Assembly: GCF_001522545.3 (NCBI RefSeq)
Contig: NC_031769.1
Coordinates: 9,104,470-9,168,469, forward strand
Reading direction: 5' to 3'
From: Parus major
Taxonomy: Eukaryota > Chordata > Aves > Passeriformes > Paridae
Length of the DNA: 64,000 nt
In this document: positions 1 to 14,622 of the stretch, one piece after another
How the letters are laid out: every line of letters begins with the position of its first letter
Position numbering within the stretch: position 1 is the first letter of the stretch
Program-made: the position numbers and the translations under genes
Notes under the pieces: generated by a model
Databases searched by the model: none
What the model was told of the DNA's origin: nothing
Seen by the model: the letters and a program-made list of their open reading frames with translations, nothing else

Positions 1-3000
1 TTAAAAATCTGAGCAAAACTCAAGCGATCAAAGATTTAAATAACCTTCCTCATAACAAATGAAGCAAAGTGGATCCCTCCTGTTGTTACAATTATCATGT
101 TATAAATATGTATCTACAGCTTCCATGAAATGTCCCTTACCTTTTTTCTCTACAGTGAATTTTTATTCTGTAAATGAATGTAAATGTTAATGGTCACAAT
201 TTTCAGATACCTGTGAATTAGCAGTTTGGTTTTTACGTAGACAAGGGGAATGGCAAAAGTGGCAAAAACTAGTCCTCCTCATATATTTAATTTCTACAGC
301 CAGTGTACCTTCCAGCTGCATCTCTATAAGATTACAGCTCCCAGGATTCTTTAAGAGAGAAAGGTTTCTGCAGAGAAAATACTTAGTCCTGGGCATAAAA
401 GATGACAAAATCTTGATAAATTTGCTAAATTTTTTATCACACAAAAATAACAAATGCAAGCTTACATCTAGAATTTTAAAAATTCTTTTTGATTATTTAA
501 TGATCACACATCTACACATCATCTCTAAACCTGTTCTAATTTCTGGTATTTGCTGAGTTTTAATCCCACACACAGATATATTAGTGCACACACAGAGCAA
601 CCTGAAGCAAAGGCAAATGATAGATGAGCTGTGAGGCCGTATTGATTCCCTCTGCTGCAGTGCAAGTCAGGAGTGAAGTACAGCATCCTTATTAGAGATG
701 CTGCCCATTAACTTTTCCTTGCTCTACAAGTCCTTAATTATAACATATTAGCAATGTATGCCTGAGTGAGCACTGCTCTAATTTGAAACTGAAACAATGC
801 TCATCCCACCATGAGCAATATTAATTAACATCTTTCTTCTGTTTTCCCTGAACTCTCCTTCTGACATTTCCAGGTAAAGTTAAATAAAAATGTATGTCAA
901 TATGTAAAAGCTGGCTATTGGCAAATGCATCATGCACTTGAAGTACTGCATGTTGGATGTCAATTAAAATAGTTTCCCTTTGGAAACTGAGTGTGTTTAT
1001 CCATAATATATCATGTTATGGTCTTTGTTAATAACCATGATCATAGAAGGCAGTCTTTGCACATTTGACAAGTTGATAATATCACAAAACATATATGTGC
1101 TTGCTTAAGTAAGCTCATAAGTAAGGTAAGAACTCATCTGTCCATTTAATGATATATCAGCTAAGTCACAAATAGAAACACATAATTACAAAATTGCAAA
1201 TTGAGGTGGTTCATTACTGTTCTGATGACAACCAGATTAAGCAAAGTCTGACTGTGAGATGAAAAATTCAAATTATGTCAAATTAAATGTTTTCTAGAAC
1301 TGCCTCATATTTGAGAGAATTTATCAGTTGGCCTTGAAGTTTTTTATTCTTTTTTTATGAATTTTCTCTTCTTTCAGCTACCTGGATAAAATATATCAAA
1401 AATGTAAAAACATCATACTGAACCACCTTCTAAAAATAGTTTTTCCATCAGAAGTATTATATTCTTATGTAGCATATAAATTATACAAGCATATCAATCA
1501 ACAGTAGCAGCCACTTCTAGGTTCTTTCTTTTCTGCTGTCTGAAAACCAAGCCAGTAGGTTGTTTTAATGGAGCACCCTTCTATAGAGAACAGGTTCTTT
1601 TTAATATAATTATCTAGTTAAAAATACAGGGGGAGTGTCAGAAAATAGGTTCTGATCACCTTTAACTAGAGAAACTCAATTTGTAATTTAACTGCCCCCA
1701 GTGTAACTTAATATAACTTGGCAATACATTTTCAATTAACATGTAAGTACATTAAGCTCATGTAAAATTCAAAGAGCAAGAAACTGAATTAATACATAAA
1801 TACAGTTTAAGATGTGGAAGACATTCCCATGGCATGCAGAAATAGAGCCTTGTGTGTCACCTGCTATTGAGCACATATTCAATTCCTTACTATAATTTAG
1901 TAAACTAACAGATTTCCCACATTTCTTGTGTAAGATATCAGCAAAAGGAGGCAAATGTATTACAGCCAGTAACACACACTGGCTTGTCACTCCCAGCTGC
2001 AGGGTGCCACACAACCAGCTCCCAGTTCCAGCGCTGGCTGAGATGACACCACCACCAAACTGCGGGTGGTCAATGTCCACTGCTCTCCCATTACCAGGTG
2101 AATATCACAGCAGACTTCTTACACCCAGCCTCTGAAGGGGCAAAGGGATATGAGCACCTGCAAGCCCTGAGATACAAGAGCTGGTCCTATCTTATCTAGG
2201 CATGATCCCAGCTTTTGAGACTTCACCTGTCCTCTCAAATCAAGTCCCAGCTGGAAGACTGTGGTTTTGTGTCCAGTGGCTTCAAAGAAGCCACATCCTC
2301 AGGTGGTTTACAAGCCAAACAATTATCAACTACAGCAAATGAAAGAAATGCAATGCCTAAATATTGACTGGAGGTAATGTTTTAAAAACATGAAGTGGCA
2401 GAGGTTCCTGAGCAGATCCTGGTACAGTGTCAGCCAAGTTTTAATGGAACAGTTCCAGCAAGAGCTCGGGTTTTTCTCATTGTGAGGGCTGTTTCTGCTT
2501 TATTTTACTGTTTCAGAGGCAAGAGAATTCTTGTGTTTATGTGGCACAGAAGCAGATTCTCTAGAAGACAAGTGGCAGAGCTCACTTTTCTTCTGCTTGG
2601 ACTTCACCCAGAAAATTTGCAGGACTTCTAGGGGAGTGGCTAGAAGGATTTGGACCTTCATGTAACACAGTTTCTTAGGTGTTTTCTGACTGCTGGAGAA
2701 TGACCACTGCTAATTTACAAAAAAAAAAAACCTAAAACTAAAGTCACACTTTAAAATGCAAAACCTCCTCCACTTAAATCAAAATACCAAGAACTTAACA
2801 GAGTCCGACATTCTATTAATTAGTGGTGGCAGGACAAAGGCAAATGCTTTATTAAGTAGTATCCTTTGAACCACAGCAACAGCACTTGTTATAAATAAAT
2901 AGTACTTTATAGGCATTGAAAAAGGGTGTGAGAATGTAGTTGAAGGAAGGAAAAGATTGAAAACAAACAGAAACTTTGGTACTATAGTGTTGTGGTAAAC

Positions 3001-4440
3001 ATCAGTGGAGAGTTACGACAGAAAGTTCTACAGACAATGGTGCAGTATTTAAGGTTAAATCCAACCACCTTCAAAATATAAAATGACTCAGGCTAGTCAG
3101 AAATATCCAACAGCTTTCCACAAAATACTTCAGTATTTGCACAACAAATTTTCAACAAACCCACTTACAAGTAGGTGCAATTCCCACAATACTGATGTCC
3201 ATGTATTTAGCATAAAGCCCAATGATTCATAAACAAACATGCTACTAGGTGTTTTAATTGCTGCCCTTAAACTAAGAAAATACTTTTGAATCAGATTTAA
3301 ACATTTGCCAAAACCCAAATCAGTCTGCTCTGCAATCCCAAATTAAGGTACTGCTCTACTCAGGAATTTCAGCATGTACCGAACACAGATCCTTGCACCA
3401 TCCTCAAATGTACCCAGACTTCCTCACCTTAAAAATCACCTGGGAATGAGTCAAACATCAAACTCATTGTGTTTTGTCACTAAAAAGAGCAATATATTTG
3501 TTTTCCAGCTTTACATAGTTATGTAAAGAATATCACCCACTGCACTGTATGTGAGGCAGGACAAAAAATAGCAGGAAAAAATCTATTATGTTAAATTTAT
3601 TAATTAATTATTAATTATTTGTGTTAAAACATAAAATGCACTACAAAAGGTATTTATCACCTCAGTATAAAAGCCCAGAACCACAGTCCAAGCCATTCAT
3701 TCTTACACAGATTATTTACTTTTTTAATTATTCCAACCTGCATTCAGTACAAAAGGCAGTATTATGAATCAGACAAATCACTTTATTTACAATATTCTCA
3801 TTATACATCTGAAATCATGCCCTCCAGTCCAAATCTGTGATATAAAAGCAAACCTTCTGAAGGACTGCATAATGCTTAACGTCAAAAATACCACAGTGAC
3901 TTGCAGTGTACCAGCAATGCCCAAGCCAGTCACAGTCCATGGGCGTGCTCAGAAAAAAGGCATTAAATTCCTTTTCTGTATCTTGTCAGGGCAGGAATCC
4001 CTGCATCCCCCAGTGGGCATAACCAGACAATTAAAACCACAACATACATTTTTTCACAAATGCAGCACCTCATTTACCTGAAGACTACGAGTGCTGTGTG
4101 ACAGTGCAAACCCTCAGTATGAGGTCACAGGGAGCCAAAGTGTAACTGAAAATCCATCCCACGGCCAGAAAAGACCAGCAAAGCCGTGTATTTTTCTGCT
4201 TTGAAAAAATATGATCCCCACTACCATCATTCTTGGTGGCAAACAGGAACTGCCTCTGAACACCCCAGGAGCCCAGTTCACTGAGTGTGCTGAGAGCACC
4301 AACTGCATCTGGGTCCTCCGAATGCAAGAGGGAGGGCATTCTCAGTGTCTTTCTAAAAAGCAGCTCTTGGCTAGTAGGAACTGTGAGGAAGTTACACTTA
4401 GGCAATTCTTTTTCTTTTTAGTTTTTTTATAAATATATTT
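1..4440. other. AT-rich non-coding DNA
   Basis: No exon or repeat family is recognised. Open frames are short and uncorrelated with any codon pattern. A GC-richer patch at about 1960-2310 has frames on both strands (+ 1926-2135, - 1769-2080) that look like chance products of higher GC. The stretch 640-870 has several TTAATTA-type homeodomain cores in otherwise complex sequence and might be regulatory, but this is only inference. Confidence 0.6.
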
Positions 4441-4448
4441 TCATACAT

Positions 4449-4462
4449 AGAGAGAGAGAGAG
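4449..4462. repeat. (AG)7 microsatellite
   Basis: Seven perfect AG dinucleotide units. It is short and probably neutral. Confidence 0.9.
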
Positions 4463-7400
4463 TACTGACTAGCACTAGTACTCAGGAAATAAGAAATCTC
4501 TGTTCTTCATTCTGAAGGTGGTTCACTCCTTGATCTGCCATATCACAGGATGGTCCCAGGCCATTAGGTTTTAAGAAGGATTGGGACAACTGTCATTTTT
4601 GCTAAAGCCATGTCAGTGAATAGAAAAGCTGCAAAGAGCCAGAAAGGGAGAAAAAGGAAAAGTATGACTCTGCACCCTAATAGGATATTCAGCTGGAGAG
4701 AATGCAATTATAATTTCCAGCTTCTTCCCCCAGGATTGTTAATGTATTGTACATTGAGTAGCTATTCAGTGAAAATTTGACATAATCTTGGGAATGGGCC
4801 TCAATCACAGCATTACCACAAGGGTACAATCCTGTTCCCTTGTCTTCTTTTTCTAGCTCCGAAAATCTTCTCTTTTCTATACAATTGCTTTAGCGAAAGG
4901 CAAAGTCTGTCTTTGCTCCATGCAGCCTGCAGCTTAGTAATTATTGTGCTGCCCCCAGGAGTTAATAAGATCTCAGGCTGTACTTGTGGGTGCTCCTGCT
5001 GACACTTTTTAAACTGCTGGCATGTCTAATCAACCATGGTTTGAGAGGGGAAGGGTACAAGGTAACAGTTCCCAGTCCCAGCAAAGATCTTTCCGCCCTG
5101 TTCACTTGTGGTGTCAAACTCTGTGGCCGAGGTTACACTGTATTTTACTGTTCACTTGCCCAACAACTTCACCTAATTCGAGCAAGTTTCCTTCCCAGGC
5201 GGTAGGTTTTCCATTTCCCTTTCAGACAATCAAAGGAAGGAGACTGGGGAGTGCTGACTGCATTAGGTACCTCCTAGCTGCCAGATCTTTTGTTTTGCCT
5301 GCCAGTACCAGGAACTGGCCATTATCCAAGACAGCATGGATGGGATTCACAAGGTTAAAAACAGGTCTCAACGACAGACCCAGTCATCCTAGCCACTGTG
5401 TTTGCAGAACTGCAGTCAAAGGAATAATTTATCTTCTCTTACTGGAAAGATCTAAAGCATGTTAGATCAGCCATCACCTAAAAGCTGCTTGTTTTACTCT
5501 CTACTGTATGGCAACACCTGGGAAACCAGCTCAGAGGCTGACATCCAAACTGCAAATATCTGAGGTTAAGGCTGATTAATCCCTCTCCCTCCACATGTAT
5601 GTTTCTCTGACTTCATCCTTTCTCCTCTGTATGCTGACATGAACACACTGACCACGATCCTTCTTTGGGGCAATGCAGAAAAACCAGTCCCTGAAATACA
5701 CTGGGTTATTTTGGGTAGATTTCACCTTCAGTAAGCACTGGATCAAATCTTATAAACTTAGAGGTTCTCTTCTAATATCTCACTCCCTACTCAGCTCTCA
5801 CTAATTTAAATAGAAAATTGAAGTATCTCTCATCCTCAGAAAGTCCTAGTACTCATCAAAAATTTGCAGTTCAACCATGAACTTAAATCTCTATGTTGTA
5901 CCCAAAGGAAAAAAGAGAGCACAGTTCACCCATTAGATCTAATGAAAAATTTCAAAAACCCATCACTAGTTTTGCAAAGGAAATTAAGCATACATACCTA
6001 CTTTTTTAACTGTTAAAGATGTTTTTGAAACTGGAATGTCAGATTGTAACTTACCTATGCCATCGATGTTCTGGAATAAAATTCTCATCAGTGGAAATTT
6101 CTTTTTGACAAAGCATAATTGAATGGACTAGGCTAGGAGTGGCTATCATACATAACCCAGACTTCTTAGCATGGCAAGAAAGCTGAAATAAACCCATAAA
6201 TTATTCTGAGACAAAATTTATGCATAAAAGATTAATTAGAAAACCTGACTAGAATGCATCCAAAAGTGAGATACCAGACTTGGCCAGGATAAGTGTTCAC
6301 TCCAAAGAAAGCAGTGAGCAGAGGAATACTTTAGAAAGTGACCCAGGACTGAAATCTCCTAGTCTTTCCCAAATCTCCTCTGCTCAGGGTATTTTCATTA
6401 AAATCCTCCCCCATGCTCGTTATTGTGAAGTGCAGCCCTGCTGTCAGTGGCAAGGTTATGATGAACTCAAGAGCTCTGCTCTAGGAATTGGGTTAGATGG
6501 GAGGTGGTCAGATCTGATTAGGGCCATGTTAAAAATTACAGTGGTAGCTCAAACTCCATAACAAGCCATGTCACCCACAGTAGTATGCAGTTCAGAAACA
6601 GGCCAGAAACAGTGCAGAGCATCATTTGTCTTGCGCCAAAATTATATTCCAAATGTCCTTTAGTGCAGTTACAGAAACCTTTATTCCTGAATTGCAGTCT
6701 GTGTGCTCCTATGCAGTGATATAGCAAGTGACCCAAACTGCTCCTTTGCTTTGTGAAAATTGAACAGCCAGAGTTCAGGCCAGAAGAGATGATTTGGACA
6801 TTTAAACCAAACTGCTCATGCCTCTCAGACTCCAGCTTCACTCCTCTCTTCTTATCAACTGCCCAAAATTGCAGAACATAAACATTCAACTCAAATACAT
6901 TTAAAAATAAAAAAAAAAGACAAGCCAATGAGGGTTATTTGAAGACAAATGATAAATAATCTATTTACCTAATCTGTCTTTACCCACCAATTCATATTTA
7001 GACTCTTCTTTCTTTGAAGAGAAATTAATGTGTGGTAACTGCTGAGCATTAAAATACTATCACACAACAGTCATGCAATCCCACAATATTCTTTTAAAAA
7101 ATGAATGAACTGAATTTTATGTATTTTATTGTTTTCTCTAGCTTAAAATCACTTCAGCTACGCTTGTCTGTCTCCATTTCAATTTTTGACAGCAATTTAA
7201 AATGCTAGCATGGCAGTTTTATGCAGCATTCTCATAGTGGCCTTATCATTAGACTTGATTAAAGTTAAAGCCAAACCCCAAGTCTCCAAGTTACTCTCTC
7301 TTCTCATGAATTATGTCTAATCTTTTTTTGCCATAATGCCAGAGTAAAACCTGTATCAAGCTCTTTGCCCCGTGTCCATTACTGAGGACCTGCCTGGGAG

Positions 7401-10400
7401 ACTGTCCTCACCTGCTTTGCAGTGGCCCTTTCCCCTCTGAGAAGCACCTTTTTCCATTTGGGTGCTTGGAAGCACAAAAACAGCCATCACCAAAAACCCA
7501 TTCTGACCATTACCTGAGTCAGTCACAATTATTTGGTTTTAGGAAAATCATTATATATTTTTTCCTAATCATTTTCTAAACAGAATAAAGCTGAATCCTA
7601 CATTAAAATCCAGTTCCTTACTACTCTGACATTGGTCAACTCTAGCTCAGGACAAGGCCAAACCAATCAAGCCATATTCCTACTTTTTTCTAGCTCCTAC
7701 TTCAAAATATTTTTGTGGTGTAATTTAAAAAATAGATATCTATCTGTTAAATGAACTTATATCATGGTTAGATTTTTTTCTCCCAATAGTTATACTGGAT
7801 TTATGTCCCTAAAGCTCTTTGGGAATTTTTATTCCCTTAATAGTAATAATAGTGACATTACAGGTGAGTTTTCTTTACTTCACAAAAGATCCTGGAAGGC
7901 AAGAGAGAGCACAAAACATGAAAAGATAACTACATTCTGCATAACTAGAAAAATACATTTACCTTCATGAACAGGTTGAAATAATGGCTATTTTAAGTTC
8001 ATTTAATTAACATATTCAGAAGTATTGAAGAAGTAGAATTTAAGAAAAATCAACAAAAGCTTCATAGACCCACATTCTGGCTTAAACAACTGTATTCTCA
8101 AAGTATATTAGATCATTACTGCTTAGTTTTTCTTATACTTTCCACATCCTCAGAATCCCTGCCTGTCTCCTTTCGTTTCCTATGTCCATTGGAAGGAGGC
8201 AAGGAAGCTCCTTTTCCTTCCACCTGTGTTGTATTTACTGCATGACTGGATTCCCCTGCTATTGGAGCTGTACAAACAGTAAAAACACAGAAGCGTGCAA
8301 GATGTGACTATGCTGATTATTCATTTATATAAACATACAAATTCACATGTTTACAATTGCTTACTATTGAATTGTTTTAAAAACCAAACAACAAACCACA
8401 AATCCCCAAGTCCATCTCTGTGTTCACTACAATCTCTGTTGCAATTACAGATCTAGTTAGCTTCCTAATTTGCTTTCTGAGAACTTAGACTACTACTTAA
8501 CTTAAATTTAGATGCCAATTTCATTGCAGATGCTCAGCTTGCTGCTTGGTTAAAGGATGTGCAGTTACATTCTGTAGATTTGTTCTTAACTGTCAGCTCT
8601 ATTATCAATAAAGCAGAACTAAGTTCTGGCTCAGTGTCATCCCTGCCTTCTAGAGTTATGCATGAACCTGAGTTTTTGTCTGTTTGGGAAGAAAAACAGC
8701 TGTGATATGGGAGCTTAATTTATTGAAAATGAAAAAAAAAATAGGAAGTTAAGGAGTTGTTTTTTATTTTTTAATTTGAGCTTGTATAAAAAATAAAAAT
8801 TTATTCATTTCTATATAAACTTTGTGTTTATACATATATTTGTTGGGGAATTTTTAGGTGTTTGGGTTAGGTTTTTTTGCTTGCAACACCTGGTCATTCA
8901 ATATGCAAACCTTGCTAAATTTAATTATGATTCTGTACACCTGCACTTCTTTCTGTTGCCAGAAGGCATCCCTCCCTGAAAATTAAAAATGTAAAATAAA
9001 GGAAAGAAAAAGCTGACCCTTCATTTCAGAAGGTTTGTGCTTTGGCATGGCTGTCCCTTGCATTACCAGCAAGATTTTTTCATTTATTAAATTATTACAG
9101 GTTTTATTTCAGAAAAACTCAAGTAATTCCAAAGAAGATTAATGATAACCAGTTTGTAATATTTGTAAAGATTTCATTTTTTGCACTATAATGAAGCAAT
9201 CCAGAGCCTACAAAACATACCAGGAGTAAAAGGCATTGCACAGGTGGCCCTTCCCACACTAGGACACCTGGATTTTGGGTTTTTCATTATATCATTGTAC
9301 TGGGGCTTAACAACCTGTAACATGAAGACTACTGCTTTATAGGAAAGTGATCTGATGAGTCCTGTCCAACCTTTAGAGGACAGAAACAACTTCCCCTGCA
9401 TATGACTTTTAACAATCCCAGCTAGAGTTCTGGGTAGCAGTGAGATCAGCAAATGCCTGGACAGAGACTGATTTATATCTTTCTTACCCAAAATCAGCTG
9501 AATCCAGCCCTAATTAGCCTGAATCCTCTCTGAAAACCTTTCCCAAAACTTTCTTCAAAATTCAAATGAAACCATAAAATCCAGTTTAAAACTATATATT
9601 TACCTATTCCAATACTACTGAAATTGAAGCTTGGCCAAAGTTTCAGGCCCATTTCATTGCCCAAACTCTGATCCACAGGAGTTCCAATTATGCACTAGAC
9701 TTATACCTTTACAAGCTTTACTCACTGCAAGATAAAAGTAGCCAGCTAAGTGCATCCTCCTACACCACACACCTTACAGTGAGTCAAGCACACCAAAATG
9801 GTTATGTAATTTAATTACACCCGTGGATAATCTCTTTAAAAGTGTGTTGAACTTTTAGAAGTTGGAAGCCATGTAAAGCCTTCATAGAAATGCCATGAGT
9901 CCAACACACATTGCATGGACACACATTGGTTCTGTCTTCTGCTAGGACCAGGCTGATCTGTGAGGTGAAGAATTTCAAAAGAATTTCAGTTATCTCCCAT
10001 TTTGCATACTTAATTCAAATTTAAGCAACAAGAACAAAATTTATTTCTAGCAAATATTAAACCTCCATATATTATCTAAGCAGAGAAAGTCTAATACAGT
10101 ACCTTGTTTGTAAACAAAAAAAGCTCAACTCTTGCATAGAAGTTCGAGTTTATTTTTATGTAGTTATCCAGTTTATTTTTTTATTTTTTTTAGAAAAAAG
10201 CTCCTCTTCTGGGGAATCACTAGATTTTTTTAATTGTACAACTATTTATTCCCTAATGATATCATTAAAAGGACATATTTACTCTGTGAAGAATGCAGTC
10301 CAGCTAAAATATTTAATTATTATTACAGACAATGGTAAGCTTTTCCACATTCCCAACTGTGTTTTAGGTTGCTGACTCAAACACATTTAATAAAAGATAG

Positions 10401-13400
10401 TAAAGACTTGATTTATTGCTCAAGTCTCTCTTAATTACCTCCTCTGAAAAAAAAATAAAAATCCCAAGCAACAAAAACAACAAAATTAATTTTATTTTGA
10501 CCTTCTATTCATTTATATTTTTAGTTTCTAATGTGGAAAAATTGATCATTCCAAACACCACACTTGCCATAGCAGTGCATCAACCACAACACAGACAAGT
10601 TCATTAAACTCCATTATTTCAAATGAGGTTGCAGAATAGCAGGAGCAGAGGCCATGGCTCAGACCCCTGCAGTGAGAGCCAAACTGAAATGTCCACAAAG
10701 CATGGAAAACTAATTCTGGCTCTGGAGCTGAGATAATAAGGAAGCTGCTTGGCCTCACAGGTAAGGAAAAATTGCAGGCAGTGTTCCCTGCTCCCCAAAC
10801 AGCCTTTTGTGGATGCCTCCCCCACATAACTGTGCAGGCATGGTCCTTACCCACCAGGCAAGCATACTGAATCCCAAAGGGCCCTAAAAACAGAGAAGGG
10901 TCTGACCCAAGGAGACCACCAGGTGCTCAAGGCTGGGGAGGAAGATGAGACAGGAATCACCCCAGGAATTTACCCCAGTGGTGAATTGCAGCCTAAAATT
11001 CACCTCTGAGGAGAGCTGCTTATGTCAAGTACAACACAATTACACCATGAATCTGCACAGGATCCAGTTTCGAGATCTGTATGGTCACCTTAATTTTGCT
11101 AGAAACCAAATTAAAACAAAAGTTTTTGTGTGTTGCTGATATAATTTGGTGTGCTTACTTTACAAAGGTAAATAGAAAATCTAAAGGAAGGTCTGAAATA
11201 GTGAATGTAGCACAGTATTCACAGAATTCTGGAAAACTGCTTGATTTTGTGAAATTTCTTTCACTGAAGACTTTCCCCTTCAGACTGCACTGTGCATTGT
11301 TTCCTCAGCTCATTTTTGTGCTGTTTACAGAGTAAAATGGACAGGGAATTAATCATTTACATGCTTATATCGAAATTGTTACTCTAACTTTTCTGTTGAG
11401 AAAAAAACACAAAACAAAAATGAACATCTGAATTTGTCACAAAAGTATCTACATGTTTGGCACAATTAATTTTCTCATTTTAAATTGAGATTAATGGTTT
11501 CAGGTGGATTGATCCAAGATATTTTTCTCATTTAAGGTATTTACCAAACTTCATAAAGATACATTATACATGCTGAAAGTACAACCTCCTCACTTCTGCT
11601 CTACAGTTTTCTTCTTCATATGCAATACAATAATCCCATGAAAGAGAATTTGGAAGGTGGAAACAACCCCTGGGAGGCATTTACATGTAGTTCAAGTGTC
11701 TCACTAACAGGGCAAGCATTGCAAATTAAAGCATTTACTATATAGATGGTAATATGACTGCTGTAGCTCTTGAAAGTATCTCTCAGAAACACAACATTGC
11801 ACCTAAAGATTCTATGTGCTATGTCAAACACTGAAAAAAAATAAAACTCATACAGGTTACACTCCTTAAGCCAGTCCTTTGTATCTATGTGTCATGAAAC
11901 AGTGTTTTATCCCTCTAAAACTATTTCCTCACTCATAATTTTTTCCCCATTCATCTCGATGTAGCTGTAGAGGTTGTGAACTGATTTCTTGCTGAATAAA
12001 ACTTTTGTGAATTCAGAAGCAGTATTTCCTTGTGGATTTCCACTATAGCATCCAAGACTGAGTGCAAGATTCAGCCATAAATGAACACGTATCAGCAGGG
12101 GTTGCAATTCTAATAGCCTTAGCAGTAAATATTCTCTCATGTGGTTTGAGTGAGGTCTCTAATGGTTATGACACACTCTCCATTTCTGCTGATTTATATG
12201 ACACATACTTGGTATAACTTTGTGCTGATACACACCTGAACAAGTTTTTGATAAACACATACTGACACTGCAGAAACCTGTCCCATTACACGCTTGTGCC
12301 AGTATGAATTAAACTACTCATTTCTGTATTCTGTGCTCTCCTACCACCTGACTGCTAGTTAGAGAGCTGCATTTTGATCTCTAGCATCACTGCCAGCAAA
12401 AAACACCAACTTGAATCCTCACCTCAAAACCTGAAAACACAGTTACCACATCAGGGCATCTAGAAGAACAAAGCTTCCTCACTGAAACCCCTGGATTTCA
12501 CAAACACAGCTAAATAAAGGCAAAAGAAAAGTCATGGTAAAAAAGGACAAGCCCAAAATGACCCACTACCCTTTTGAATCCACTCCTCCTTTGGCACCTG
12601 TGACTGATGGGGTGTTAATTGACAGCCTCCTCACACCATTACAAATCAGTCAGAGCACACTGTCAGTTTTCCAGCTCTTTTGGCAAGTTCCTTGCCTGTA
12701 AGCTGGTGCCTTCTGCAGGATTTGCTGCTCCTGAGGAAAGGTGCTGCACAGCCACGATGCCTGGGCTGCTCTCCAGTCAGCTCATCCAGAGATGCTCACA
12801 GTGAGCTCATCACGCCCAAGCCTCTCAGCCCAAGGTTTACTTTTCAGTCTCGTTGCCTTTCTCTGGCACAGGTACAAAATGTTTTCCATACCATCTGCTC
12901 ATCTATGATATAAGCAGGGTCAGCAAAATGTTACATCGAAGTAATTTACACCTATCGGTGCTGAATTACCAATAAGTAACACATCAGTATTAAGATGAAG
13001 CCTTCCTAAGGTGGACAAGCCTTTCTGAGAGGCTCCACTTGCTGCACATGTAACTGCCAAACACACACAATAAAAAGATTTACCAGGTTCCATTTGCTCC
13101 AGCTACCTTTGAACACTTAAAGGCCAGTTATGCTGCTCTTACGCTGTAACAATCTCAGGTTTAAGAACTCAGCTCTGCAGCCTTTTAATAGGTTGCTTTT
13201 CTATGAAAATCAAAACCAAAAGCCAAATGAATGAAAAATGACCAAACCCCACCCCTTCCCTCCTCCCCCCCAACCAACAGCAGTCATCAAGTCTTTCTTA
13301 AATAACTGGACCAAGATGGGTTGTGGGGAGAGGTGGCTGGTTTGTTGTGGTTTTAAACTGGAGCTTCAAAACTCCCTCTCCTTGTGCAATTTCAGGATTT

Positions 13401-14578
13401 ACCAAAATGGCCCAGACTATGAATTCTGCCATTGAGTCAGCCCCACCCATGACACCCTCCAATGACATTCACATATTTGGATCTTGAGCTGTGGCTCCCG
13501 TGTTCTCCAGTCTTGCACTTGCTTCTGAGGGATGTCTGCCTCAGCAGGGTACCAGAGGGAGAGGCTGATGAGGAGCCAAGAGACAGAGCTACATTAATGC
13601 AGAAACTAAAAGGTCAGTACTCAAGGATGGACTAATGAAAGGGAACAGTAGGAGAGAACAGTTCATTCTGGGGGAGAACATACTGTTTGCTATTTTAAAT
13701 TTCATGTGAAGAATTTTCTCTTAAAATAAATTATTGGAGTTTTTTTCAAGACAACAGTACTGCTACACAAATTCCTTTTCAGTAAAAGTAGTCCTCTTAT
13801 AATGAAAAACTATGAAATCATGTCCCACTAAATAATTATAATGCAAAACCTCACTTTTTTTTGTAATCATTCATCATTTTTTATCAATGTTTTGCTGAAA
13901 TATTTCATTTCCCCTCTACTACCACCCAGAAAAATATTAAAACCTGTAAAATTATTGAAGAATTTCAGCAGTTTTATTTGCAACTATTTCTCATAAAAAA
14001 ACCAGCAAATAAAACATACAATTTTGATCATATAAGGCTTTATTCTGACTATTACTGACCAAGGATGAGCAGCTACTTAAAATAGTTTGTGCATATCCAT
14101 AACACCTTGAAAAGTGCTGACAGACCCTTAGCAACAACAGACCCCCTAAACACCTCTCATATAAATTCATCTGTTTAATAAGAATGTTCTCTAATAAGCA
14201 GGTCAGAGAACTGCAAAGCAAACAGGGCAGCTCTGCTGCTGCTACTGCTCCCCAGACAATACTCTCATCTCATACAAGACAACCATTATACTATATACAC
14301 GATTATTAGCAAATAAATCATTTCAGATGTACATTTTCTGGATACTGAACACTGATGTATTTTCTCCTTTAGAAATCAATTAGTTTGTTGAAGCCATACT
14401 CTTGGATGTGAACATTGCATCTCCCTGGATGCTCTGAAAACGGGTCCTTTATTCTACATTATTATTACAGCAGAATAAACCTCTCTATGCACTGGAGAGG
14501 GAAAGAAGAGCCTGAACTCTCCCCCAAAAGGTACAAAAATATTGACTGGCTATCGACAAGGTAAAGTTATGGTCCAAA
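4463..14578. other. AT-rich non-coding DNA
   Basis: No gene, RNA gene or mobile element is recognised. The longest frames (+ 5022-5465, 147 codons; - 6536-6928, 130 codons; - 9186-9491, 101 codons) have no motif I know, no conserved-looking residue pattern and overlapping frames on the other strand, so I treat them as chance. GC-richer patches lie at about 10620-10990 and 12560-12850. A C-rich run sits at 13248-13275. Some patches may be decayed retroelement pieces, but none could be assigned. Confidence 0.55.
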
Positions 14579-14622
14579 TTATGTTCCCAAAGTACCTTCA
14601 GCAAAAGTCTTTTTGATGGTTT

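Noticed and set aside
5022..5465. 147-codon frame on +
   Set aside because: No motif, overlapping frames in other phases, and composition explains the absence of stops.
6536..6928. 130-codon frame on -
   Set aside because: Starts in a poly-T-derived Phe/Leu stretch, has no known domain, and the neighbouring frame on + is equally featureless.
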